Assembly: GCA_035515235.1 (NCBI GenBank)
Contig: DATJBS010000040.1
Span: 62,001 to 126,000 of the forward strand
Direction: 5' to 3'
Origin: JAMLHH01 sp035515235
GTDB taxonomy: Bacteria; Bacteroidota; Bacteroidia; Chitinophagales; JADIYW01
Length of the DNA stretch: 64,000 bases
A program made the position numbers and the translations under genes. The notes under the pieces were generated by a model, which saw only the letters and a list, made by a program, of their open reading frames with translations, searched no databases and had not been told where the DNA came from. Below are positions 6,846-15,600 of this stretch, piece by piece. Position 1 is the stretch's first letter. Every line of letters starts with the position of its first letter.

Positions 6846-9683
6846 TTAAACACTTTGCTTATTAGAATTCCTTTTCCAAATAACTAATCCTAATGATGTA
6901 ATCGTCATAAAAGCAATCGTTACCAAAAGTATCCAATTGTGATTGGGTAAAGATGGAGCATGCCCATTGAAAACAAATCCAGCCCAGAAAAATGGATGTA
7001 AATTTTGAGGATATTTTTTTACAAATTCCTTTTTTGCTAAAGTCAAAGCTTTTGCTGGATCGTGACCATCTTTAAGTAATTCATAGAAGAGTTCCATCAG
7101 TTGAGCCGTCTGTTTATCGGGCACTTCCCACAAAGAATGAATCGTTGCAGGTACTCCAGCATAAGTAAAAGCTCTTGAAAGACTCATATTTCCTTCTCCA
7201 TTTTCTAAAATTCCATTTCCTGTATTGCAAGCACTTAAAATTGCAAGTTGTGAAGAAATCTTCATGTCGTACAATTCGTTGAAATACAGTGGTTGATTGT
7301 TTTGAAATGCTAAATAGCTTTGTTCATAATTATTGGTATCCATGATGGCATGCATGGCTAAATGAAGCACATTATATTGAGAAAAAGCTTGGATGAAATT
7401 TTCTTTAGTCGCGCTTTTCCCTTCAAATAATCTTCCATTTGTAGATTGAATGATAGCATCTGCTTCCATTTGAGTGAAATTCAATTGGTTAAACTGACGA
7501 GTATCATTTGTAATATTAGAAGTATAAATAGGTGCAAAAACGGCTAGTTTATTTTTGTGAAGAGGAATATTAATTGAAGATTGTATCTCTAATAATTTAA
7601 GAGAATAAGCATAACCAATAGAGATAAATTGACCAAATTCTTGTGGTGTTAAAATAGTTTCCATGGGTAGTAAATGCAAAAAATCATCCATGATAAAAGT
7701 GATTTTTTCAAGCTTTTTGAGCCGTAGTGGGAGGATTAATTGGCGATGAAGTTCTCTTGTAGAGACTCCTAGATCTTTATCAAATTGAATAATTTGTTGG
7801 TAGTATTTTTTAGATAATGATTTTAACTCTTCGGTGTTTTGAAGTAGAATAAGCTCGATATTACTTTGTTCAATCACTAAAGCATAGACGTTTTTACTTC
7901 CTACTATATATTTAACGATGAGCTCGTTTTTTGAAAGTTTTTTCTGAAAGTTTTCAATGTCAAAGTCTGATTGGCTGAATTCGGAATAAGAGCTTTTGGA
8001 ATTTTGATTGTTAGATAAATTTGTATTTTCAGATTGTCTATCAATAAATTTTTTCCATAGATGTTGTGACTCGTTATTTTCAATAGTATTTAAAATGGAT
8101 TGGATTTTATTTTTTTTATTTAAAATCAGTTGACAATTGATTAATCCTTCATTGATTTTATTTGCATATTGATCTAAATCCTTGTTGTAAAATCCTTTTA
8201 AATAATATTGTTTAAACATTTCAGCAGCTATTTTATAAAAATTCGCAGCATTTTCAATAGAAGTTTTGGAATGGTTTTTCTCATATAATAATTCAAAAAT
8301 TTCAGCAGATTTATTGAGCAAACTAATATGTCTTGTTGTATTGAGTTCGTTAAAATCTTTATAGGATAATTTTTCTAATTGAAGTTTTTCCAAAGGAATG
8401 TCTAACATTTGTGAAAAGAGAAGATTCATTAATTGAATGCTTTCTTTCTCCCGACTTAACTCCATGAGTAATTCAGATTTCAAAGTACTCAACATGAAAT
8501 AGCTCAAGCTTTTACTTGAAGGAGGCAAGATTTGGATTGCTTGGTTGATTTCTTCCAAAGCTGATTTGTACTCTTTTTGGTCGTAATATAAAATTCCCAA
8601 ATTCGCATGAAGCTTCATCGAGTAAAAATCATTCGTGATATATTTCTCAGTTCTCTCAAAAGTAGATTTAGATAATTCGTATTGCTGCGTACTTTTCAAT
8701 ATAATACCTAAATGTTCGATACAAGTGAAAACATACCGAGCAAAAGAAGCTTTTTGATCTTCATTCGAAGCTTTATAGAGCGATTCCATTTGTTGGATAT
8801 AAAATTGAGCTTTGTCCAAATGATGGATAGTAATATTGTATTCAATATTAGATTTTAAATAACTGTAGGTAGCATTTAAAATCGAATCATTCGTAGAAAG
8901 TTTTTCTATTGCTATGTTTTTAGGATTGATAGTTTTTGAAAAATAACTATTGAATATTTTTAAATACCTTTCGGCAGATTTCAAATCCCCATATTCAATA
9001 TAAGTATTGATTAAGTTTTGTAAAACTATACTATTATAACTGATGTAATTATAGCAGTGCTTGTACCAAATACGTTGAGCATTTTCATAATTTTTGAGCA
9101 CTTGATGAGTGTGGCCAATTTCGCCATAAACAAAAGCTAGATTATTATAAACCAACCCTATACCAACATAATTTTTTACGAGAGAATTTTCATATACATC
9201 AATTGCTTTTTGATAAAATTCGATGCTATTATTGTTCTCTTCTTTTATGGAATACATCTTCCCAATATCAGAGCAGAGTGTACCAAATATTGCAGGATCA
9301 GAATTTTGTATTTTTGGCAAATGAAAGACCTCTAATGCTGTAAATAAAGAAGTATCGATATCCTCTTCTTCGACATATAAATCATTATATAATTCCAGAT
9401 ACATTTTTATCAAAAGAGTGTTTTCAGAAGAATCTCTATCCCATTTTTTTAGCTGTTGTATACCTTTTACTAAAAATTTGGAAGCCTTTTCTAAATCTGT
9501 TTCTTTCAGAGATATGTATTGGTCGTATAAAGGTTGTACAGATTTTAAGTTGGATTTTGGAGAATGAACTTCAGTAGATTTATTTAGCTTTTCAGATGCA
9601 GAATAACTTATACTTTCTGGTAAGAAAAACCAAAAAAGAAAGCTTGATATAATAATTCCTATGATTTTTATATAATTCATCAT
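6846..9683 (-). CDS. TPR-repeat CHAT-domain protein (caspase-like peptidase fold)
   Basis: This is a 945-residue protein. It has an N-terminal hydrophobic segment (about residues 5-28, signal peptide or anchor), then about 500 residues of TPR helices (for example LHANLGILYYDQKEYKSAL), a linker, and a C-terminal CHAT domain. The catalytic dyad of the clan-CD fold is present: His778 in HLAMHAIMD and Cys819 in LSACNTGNG. CHAT hallmarks follow: LSRAFTYAGVPATIHSLW and HPFFWAGFVFNG. It ends with a transmembrane helix (about 917-938) and a basic tail. The catalytic domain is therefore probably periplasmic and tethered to the membrane. It is convergent with the sigma/anti-sigma pair, whereas the second module (39579-44123) has all three genes on one strand. 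Substrate unknown. Confidence 0.85.
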   Translation of the reverse strand: MMNYIKIIGIIISSFLFWFFLPESISYSASEKLNKSTEVHSPKSNLKSVQPLYDQYISLKETDLEKASKFLVKGIQQLKKWDRDSSENTLLIKMYLELYNDLYVEEEDIDTSLFTALEVFHLPKIQNSDPAIFGTLCSDIGKMYSIKEENNNSIEFYQKAIDVYENSLVKNYVGIGLVYNNLAFVYGEIGHTHQVLKNYENAQRIWYKHCYNYISYNSIVLQNLINTYIEYGDLKSAERYLKIFNSYFSKTINPKNIAIEKLSTNDSILNATYSYLKSNIEYNITIHHLDKAQFYIQQMESLYKASNEDQKASFARYVFTCIEHLGIILKSTQQYELSKSTFERTEKYITNDFYSMKLHANLGILYYDQKEYKSALEEINQAIQILPPSSKSLSYFMLSTLKSELLMELSREKESIQLMNLLFSQMLDIPLEKLQLEKLSYKDFNELNTTRHISLLNKSAEIFELLYEKNHSKTSIENAANFYKIAAEMFKQYYLKGFYNKDLDQYANKINEGLINCQLILNKKNKIQSILNTIENNESQHLWKKFIDRQSENTNLSNNQNSKSSYSEFSQSDFDIENFQKKLSKNELIVKYIVGSKNVYALVIEQSNIELILLQNTEELKSLSKKYYQQIIQFDKDLGVSTRELHRQLILPLRLKKLEKITFIMDDFLHLLPMETILTPQEFGQFISIGYAYSLKLLEIQSSINIPLHKNKLAVFAPIYTSNITNDTRQFNQLNFTQMEADAIIQSTNGRLFEGKSATKENFIQAFSQYNVLHLAMHAIMDTNNYEQSYLAFQNNQPLYFNELYDMKISSQLAILSACNTGNGILENGEGNMSLSRAFTYAGVPATIHSLWEVPDKQTAQLMELFYELLKDGHDPAKALTLAKKEFVKKYPQNLHPFFWAGFVFNGHAPSLPNHNWILLVTIAFMTITSLGLVIWKRNSNKQSV

Positions 9684-9755
9684 TGATTAAAAGCTTTCTA
9701 TCTGCAGGAAGAGGAGTTCTGTTGTTGTTCTATTTTCTAACTTATAAATTAACAC

Positions 9756-9783
9756 AAAAAAATGCGACCATAATAGTCGCATT
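9756..9783 (-). terminator. Intrinsic terminator downstream of nfu
   Basis: The stem AATGCGAC / GTCGCATT (9761-9783) has a 7-base loop and is followed by a T-run on the minus strand. It differs at one loop base from the hairpin at 1702-1724. Confidence 0.8.
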
Positions 9784-9808
9784 GCATTTTTAAATATCCA
9801 TCTAAATA

Positions 9809-10399
9809 TTATTCTCCCTCGGCTACAACTTCTAGCACTTCAGGAACAAATCTTTTCATTAAACCATCTATTCCTTGTTTCAAAGTTACTGTTGAAGAAG
9901 GGCAACCATTACAAGATCCTTGAAGCTGAACGACTAGTTTACCATTGCTAAATGAAGAGAAGCTGATACTTCCACCATCCATTGCTACGGCAGGTTTGAC
10001 GTATTTGTCCAAAACACCTTTAATTCTAATTTCTAAATCTGAATCACCTTCTACGACTACGTTAGAAACTTGTTTTACGGGTTTAGAAAATCCACTTTCG
10101 AAAATAGGTTGATTTGTATCGAAGAATGTTTTCAAAGCTTCTTTGATTGGAATCATCAATTCTTGCCAAGTATACTTTTCGTTTTTACCAACAGTCACAT
10201 AATTGTTACTGATAAAAACGCCTTCTACTCCATCCATGTCGAATAACATTTTAGCAAATGGGCTTTTTTCTCCCTCTTCAGCTCTTTGGAGCTCTACAAA
10301 ATCACTCGGCATTAATGGCCTATTGATTACAAATTTTAAAGTCAATGGATTTGGAGTGGACTCCGTATATATCATGACTGGTACAGATTTTTGTTCCAT
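9809..10399 (-). CDS. Nfu/NifU-type iron-sulfur cluster scaffold protein
   Basis: This is a 196-residue iron-sulfur carrier. The N-terminal Nfu_N domain (TESTPNPLTLKFVINRPL, then MDGVEGVFISNNYVTVGKN) is followed by a NifU C-terminal domain (about residues 120-192) with AVAMDGGSISF. The cluster-binding Cys163-x2-Cys166 pair lies in GSCNGCPSS. Such proteins carry [4Fe-4S] clusters to apo-enzymes in the cytosol. Length and domain order match bacterial and mitochondrial Nfu proteins. The SDR gene lies upstream on the same strand with a 35-base gap, so the two are probably one transcript that ends at the hairpin at 9756-9783. Confidence 0.92.
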   Translation of the reverse strand: MEQKSVPVMIYTESTPNPLTLKFVINRPLMPSDFVELQRAEEGEKSPFAKMLFDMDGVEGVFISNNYVTVGKNEKYTWQELMIPIKEALKTFFDTNQPIFESGFSKPVKQVSNVVVEGDSDLEIRIKGVLDKYVKPAVAMDGGSISFSSFSNGKLVVQLQGSCNGCPSSTVTLKQGIDGLMKRFVPEVLEVVAEGE

Positions 10400-10434
10400 G
10401 TTGTTTTTATTATTAATAACCTTTAATCAGCTAA

Positions 10435-11190
10435 TTAGTTTGTTTTATGAAAAATAGTTGCGGAAGCTTGAGCTGTCGGCAATATAAATATCTCTTCTAT
10501 GTTCACATGTTGTGGTTGGCTAGCGATAAAAAACACGCTTTCTGCAATGTCTTCTCCTTTTAAGGGCTCAAAACCATCATAAGTTTTATCGGCAAGTTCT
10601 TGGTTGCCTTTATACCTTACTATAGAAAATTCAGTGTCTGCAGCACCCGGACTGACGACTGATACTTTGATACCATGTTTCACTAAATCAATTCTCATGC
10701 TTCTAGATAAAGCTCTTACTCCATGCTTAGTTGCACAATATACATTACCGCCGCCGTATGATTCGATGCCTGCTAATGATGCAATATTGATGATATGACC
10801 TTTACCATTTTTAATCATAATAGGAGCAAACTCTCTCGATACATAAATTAATCCTTTTAAATTAGTATCTATCATTCTCTCCCAATCCTCGTAAATCCCT
10901 TCTTGAAAGGGACCTCTTCCGACAGCAAGACCTGCATTATTAATAAGTACGTCTATTTTAGACCAATGCTCATCTAAGGCAGAAATATTTTTTTGGACAT
11001 CTTCTAAATTTCTCACATCATAATTCTGCGTGAAAACTTTAGTAGAATATTGTTCTATTATTTGAGATTGAAGTTCTTCAAGTTTTTCTTTTCGACGGCC
11101 TGTGATGACAAGGTCCCAACCCATAGCTGCAAATTTCTTAGCGCATGCTTCGCCAATTCCTGAGGTAGCTCCAGTAATATATGCTATCAT
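10435..11190 (-). CDS. Short-chain dehydrogenase/reductase (YdfG-like)
   Basis: This is a 251-residue classical SDR with a Rossmann fold. It shows the nucleotide-binding TGATSGIG (residues 7-14), the Arg-Arg of TGRRKEKL that favours NADP, the NNAG motif, the catalytic Ser in NIASLAG, and Tyr151 and Lys155 in YCATK. Length and motif order fit the YdfG/serine-3-dehydrogenase group, which oxidises L-allo-threonine, serine or 3-hydroxy acids and also reduces malonic semialdehyde; the specificity here is not proven. It starts at ATG 11190, divergent from gcvT, and is followed after 35 bases by nfu. Confidence 0.9.
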   Translation of the reverse strand: MIAYITGATSGIGEACAKKFAAMGWDLVITGRRKEKLEELQSQIIEQYSTKVFTQNYDVRNLEDVQKNISALDEHWSKIDVLINNAGLAVGRGPFQEGIYEDWERMIDTNLKGLIYVSREFAPIMIKNGKGHIINIASLAGIESYGGGNVYCATKHGVRALSRSMRIDLVKHGIKVSVVSPGAADTEFSIVRYKGNQELADKTYDGFEPLKGEDIAESVFFIASQPQHVNIEEIFILPTAQASATIFHKTN

Positions 11191-11346
11191 TTCTAAAACA
11201 ATCTATTTGAATATGAACTCACAAAAGTAAGAGAATACATGGTAATATAGAAAATAGGAGGCTAAGAGATTGAAAGTATCATGAAAAATTAAAATAGTAG
11301 AAAGATAAATTGTCTAAATCATTCACATTCATACTTACAAATTTCA

Positions 11347-11354
11347 TATTTTTG
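11347..11354 (+). promoter_or_regulatory. Bacteroidetes -7 box of gcvT, giving a probably leaderless mRNA
   Basis: TATTTTTG matches the TAnnTTTG -7 consensus and ends only 6 bases before the gcvT ATG at 11361. Transcription normally starts a few bases after this box, so the message would begin at or next to the start codon. No convincing -33 TTTG was seen. Confidence 0.5.
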
Positions 11355-11360
11355 GAGCAT

Positions 11361-12437
11361 ATGAAAACTACACCATTCAAAGAGATACATGAAGCTGCAG
11401 GAGCCAAAATGGTAGATTTTGCAGGATTTTATATGCCAGTTCAATATTCTGGAATCATAGATGAGCACAATACCGTAAGAAATGGAGTAGGAGTTTTTGA
11501 TGTTTCACATATGGGAGAGTTCATCGTGAAAGGTCCAAATGCTTTAGAGTTTTTACAAAATATTGTTTCTAATGATGTTTCTAAAATCGTTCCCGGTCAA
11601 GCTCAATATAGTTATCTGCCTAATGAAGAAGGTGGGATAATTGATGATTTATTAGTCTATCATTTGGACGATGGAAATTATATGTGCGTAGTCAATGCTG
11701 GAAATACAGATAAAGATTGGGCATGGTTCAATAAGAATAATACACAAGGAGCAGAACTGCATAATATTTCTGGTGAGACAGCTTTGTTAGCTATTCAAGG
11801 GCCTAAAGCTGCTGAAGCTTTACAATCATTGACAGATATTAATTTATCGGAAATTCCTTTTTATAGATTTGTAAGAGGGACTTTTGCAGGAGTTAAAAAT
11901 GTAATTATTTCAGCTACAGGATATACAGGTTCTGGTGGTTTTGAAATTTATTTTAATAATGCTCATGCAGAAGAAATTTGGAATAAAGTATTCGAAGCTG
12001 GAGCACCGCAAGGAATCAAACCTATTGGTCTAGGAGCGAGAGATACCCTAAGATTAGAAAAAGGATATTGCTTATATGGTAATGATATCAATGATAATGT
12101 TTCTCCGATTGATGCCGGTTTGTCATGGGTAACTAGTTGGAAGAAAGATTTTATAGGAAAAGATATTATCCAAGCTGCAAAAGAAAAAGGTGCTGAAAAG
12201 AAATTAGTAGGTTTTAAAATGATAGATAGAGGTATTCCTCGTCATGATTATGAAATAGCTGATGGAGAAGGAAATATTATAGGAAAAGTCACAAGTGGTA
12301 CTCAATCTCCAATCCTTCAAGTAGGAATTGGTTTGGGATATGTTGCAACTGATTTCTCTAAAATAGGAACAGAAATATTTATACCATTAAGAGGTAAATT
12401 ATTGAAAGCAGAAGTAGTGAAAACTCCTTTCGTGTAA
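11361..12437 (+). CDS. gcvT: Aminomethyltransferase, glycine cleavage system T protein
   Basis: This is a 358-residue tetrahydrofolate-dependent T protein of the glycine cleavage system, which transfers the one-carbon unit to folate and releases ammonia in the cytosol. The full family profile is visible: TPFKEIHEAAGAKMVDFAGFYMPVQY at the N-terminus, GVFDVSHMGE, the folate-binding region with ATGYTGSGGFEIYF, GLGARDTLRLEKGYCLYGND, and the C-terminal barrel ending SPILQVGIGLGYV. The ATG at 11361 gives the standard N-terminus; earlier in-frame codons add a non-conserved extension. It is a single gene followed by a strong terminator at 12457. The P and H proteins are not in the window. Confidence 0.96.
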   Translation: MKTTPFKEIHEAAGAKMVDFAGFYMPVQYSGIIDEHNTVRNGVGVFDVSHMGEFIVKGPNALEFLQNIVSNDVSKIVPGQAQYSYLPNEEGGIIDDLLVYHLDDGNYMCVVNAGNTDKDWAWFNKNNTQGAELHNISGETALLAIQGPKAAEALQSLTDINLSEIPFYRFVRGTFAGVKNVIISATGYTGSGGFEIYFNNAHAEEIWNKVFEAGAPQGIKPIGLGARDTLRLEKGYCLYGNDINDNVSPIDAGLSWVTSWKKDFIGKDIIQAAKEKGAEKKLVGFKMIDRGIPRHDYEIADGEGNIIGKVTSGTQSPILQVGIGLGYVATDFSKIGTEIFIPLRGKLLKAEVVKTPFV

Positions 12438-12456
12438 ATTTTAACCAATAAATATC

Positions 12457-12488
12457 AAGGGAATAGTAGAAATATTATTCCCTTTTTT
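12457..12488 (+). terminator. Intrinsic terminator of gcvT
   Basis: A 9-bp perfect stem (AAGGGAATA / TATTCCCTT), a 10-base loop and a T-run directly follow gcvT on the plus strand. Confidence 0.85.
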
Positions 12489-12501
12489 TATGCACTAAAT
12501 T

Positions 12502-12595
12502 AAAAGTCCACCGTAAAAATGTAATATATCACAAAAAGTCCACCGTAAAAGTGTGAAATATCACAAAAAGTCCACAGTAAAAATGTATTTAATGA
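12502..12595. repeat. Three-copy 32-bp tandem repeat upstream of ileS
   Basis: Three head-to-tail copies start at 12502, 12534 and 12566, each beginning AAAAGTCCACMGTAAAA. Copy 2 contains the dyad TGTGA-AATA-TCACA, copy 1 a weaker form, and copy 3 diverges after its first 22 bases. There are no unique spacers, so this is not a CRISPR. Multiple short tandem repeats are also typical of the ends of IS21-type elements, so this may be a leftover IS end, or an operator array for ileS. Confidence 0.75.
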
Positions 12596-12645
12596 AAATT
12601 CATCATTCTTATATGATTAATATTCTGCTTGTTCTTAGCTTTTCG

Positions 12646-12653
12646 TATTTTTG
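12646..12653 (+). promoter_or_regulatory. -7 promoter box for the ileS operon
   Basis: TATTTTTG fits TAnnTTTG and would start a transcript near 12660 with a leader of about 35 bases. A TTG at 12629-12631 is only 14 bases upstream, which is shorter than the usual spacing, so the -33 element is uncertain. Confidence 0.5.
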
Positions 12654-12670
12654 CACTTTCAAATAAAAAG

Positions 12671-12690
12671 AAAACCACCTTGGAGGTTTT
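12671..12690 (+). promoter_or_regulatory. Leader hairpin covering the ileS Shine-Dalgarno
   Basis: AAAACC pairs with GGTTTT, then an A-A mismatch, then a C-G pair around the tetraloop CTTG. The right arm contains GGAGG (12682-12686), 8 bases before the ileS ATG. A clear Shine-Dalgarno is unusual in this phylum, and here it is in the stem, which suggests control of translation initiation. Seen by eye only. Confidence 0.45.
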
Positions 12691-12694
12691 TATC

Positions 12695-15600
12695 ATGACA
12701 AATACAGGCAAGAAATATAGAGAGTCAAAATCTTTGACACCTTCACAAATTGAATCTGAAGTGCTCAGTCTATGGGAGAAACACCAGACTTTTGAAAAAA
12801 GTATTGAAAATAGACAAGGTCAAGAAAGTTTTGTTTTTTACGAAGGACCTCCTTCTGCGAATGGTATGCCCGGCATTCACCATATAATGGCAAGAACAAT
12901 TAAAGATTTATTCTGTCGCTACAAAAGTGCTAAAGGGTATTTAGTAGAACGTAAAGGTGGGTGGGACACTCACGGTTTGCCTATCGAATTACAAGTAGAG
13001 AAAAAATTAGGTATCACCAAAAAAGATATTGGAGTTTCAATTTCTGTAGAGGATTATAATAAAGAGTGTCGCTCTGAAGTCATGAAGTTCAAAAACGTTT
13101 GGGACGACTTGACTCAAAAGATGGGCTATTGGGTAGATTTAGAAAATCCTTATGTCACTTTTGAAAACTACTACATCGAAAGTATTTGGGCTTTATTGAA
13201 AAAACTATACGATAAAGATTATTTATACAAAGGATTAAAAATCCAACCATTCTCTCCAGCAGCGGGAACAGGGCTAAGTTCACATGAGCTGAATATGCCT
13301 GGTTGTTACAAAAACGTCAAAGATGTTTCAGCGGTAGCGCAATTCAAATTAGTGCATTCTGATTTAGAGGTATATCAAAAGTTAAACACAGCTACTTCAG
13401 GAGAAGATATTTATATTTTGGCTTGGACGACGACTCCATGGACTTTGCCTTCCAATACCGCTTTGGCTTTAGGTGCAAAAATTAATTATGTATTAGTTTC
13501 TACCTTCAATCAGTACACACATTTGCCTATCCAAGTGATTTTAGCAAAAGATCTTTTAGGTAAATATTTCAAGTCAGAGAATGAAAATGTAGATTTTGAT
13601 TCCTATAAAAATGACAGTAAAAATATTCCTTACAAAATTCTAACTGAAGTAAAAGGTGCTGAATTAGTAGGATTGAGATACGAACAATTATTGCCTTATG
13701 CTCAACCTGAAGAAGGAGATGCATTTAGAATCATTATAGGCGATTTTGTTACTACCGAAGATGGAACAGGTATTGTGCATATCGCTCCTAGTTTTGGTGC
13801 TGATGACATGAAAGTAGCTTCCGAAAATGGAATTGGCGCGTTGACATTAGTAGATAGACAGGGTAAGTTTATAGAATCTGTTACAGATTTTGCAGGCGAA
13901 CCAGTCAAAGAAGCATATTTAACCGACGAAGAAAAAGAAGCTGCGAGAGTACTTCAAGGCAGAGATAAATATTTGACAGTAGACGAGAGAATCGTCATCA
14001 TGCTCAAAACAGATAATAAATGTTTTAAAGCAGAGAAATACGAGCACTCTTATCCTCATTGCTGGCGTACCGACAAGCCTATTCTTTACTATCCTTTGGA
14101 TTCGTGGTTCATAAGAGTGACTGCTGCCAAAGAAAGAATGGTAGAATTGAACAAAACCATTAACTGGAAACCTAAAAGTACTGGTGAAGGTCGTTTTGGT
14201 CAGTGGTTAGAAAATTTAGTAGATTGGAATCTTTCTCGGACTAGATATTGGGGGACACCTTTGCCTATTTGGAGAACAGAAGACGGAACAGAAGAAATCT
14301 GTATCGGATCTATTGAAGAGATGAAATCTGAAATTGCTAAAGCTCAAGCAGCTGGAGTAATGGGAGAGATTGACTTATCTGATGAGAATTTAGATTTACA
14401 CAAGCCTTTTGTAGATGGAGTCATTTTGGTTTCACCTTCAGGTTTACCTATGAAGCGCGAAGCGGATTTGATAGATGTATGGTTTGATTCAGGAGCGATG
14501 CCTTATGCTCAATGGCATTATCCATTCGAAAATCAAGAAATATTTGAAAGGTCTTTCCCCGCTGATTTTATAGCAGAAGGAGTCGATCAGACTAGAGGTT
14601 GGTTTTATACATTGCACGCTATTGCTGTAATGTTATACGATTCAGTAGCCTATAAAAATGTCATGTCTAATGGATTAGTATTAGATAAAAATGGCAATAA
14701 AATGTCCAAGCGTTTAGGCAATGGTGTTGATCCTTTTGATACTATTGGTAAATATGGAGCAGATGCCACAAGATGGTATATGATTTCAAATTCTCAACCT
14801 TGGGATAATTTAAAATTTGATTTAGAAGGATTAGAAGAAGTTCAACGCAAGCTATTCAGTACATTATATAATACGTATACATTTTTTGCTTTGTATGCGA
14901 ATGTGGATGGATTTACAAATAGTGAAAGCGCAATTAAAGTTTCAGAAAGACCCGAGATCGATAGATGGATTATTTCATGCTTGAATACTTTAACTAAAGA
15001 TGTTCAAGAATACATGGATGACTATGAACCTACAAAAGCTGCTCGTGCTATCATGGAATTTGTCAATGATCAAGTGAGTAACTGGTATGTAAGATTAAGT
15101 CGAAGAAGATTTTGGAAAACAGATGACCACCAAGATAAATTAGCAGCATATCAAACTTTACATACCGTTCTAAATGGTGTAGCTCAATTAATGTCACCAA
15201 TTGCACCTTTCTATAGTGATTGGTTATTTAGAAGCTTAGCTCAAGCAGAAGAGGGTGATTCGTTATCAGTACATTTAGTAGACTTTCCAGAAGTAGATAA
15301 CGATTTGATTGATAAAGAATTAGAGAAAAGAATGGGCATTGCTCAACAATTGACTTCTTTAGTTCTTTCGTTAAGAAAAAAAGAGAATATCAAAGTAAGA
15401 CAACCTTTGGCTAAAATATTGGTACCTGTTTTGGATAACCAACAAGAAGAAATGGTCAAATCTGTTCAGAATTTGATTATGTCTGAGGTCAATGTCAAAA
15501 ACGTTGAATTTATTAGAGATACTACTGGCATTGTTTCTAAAAAAGTAAAACCTAATTTTAAATTATTAGGAAAGAAGTTAGGAGGCAAAATGAAAGAAGT

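Noticed and set aside
12543..12565. CRP-type binding site in the tandem repeat
   Set aside because: The dyad spacing is 4 bases, while the classical CRP site has a 6-base spacer; a match to a known regulator is not shown.
12502..12595. CRISPR-like array
   Set aside because: Only three copies, directly adjoining with no unique spacers, no cas genes in the window, and the third copy decays.
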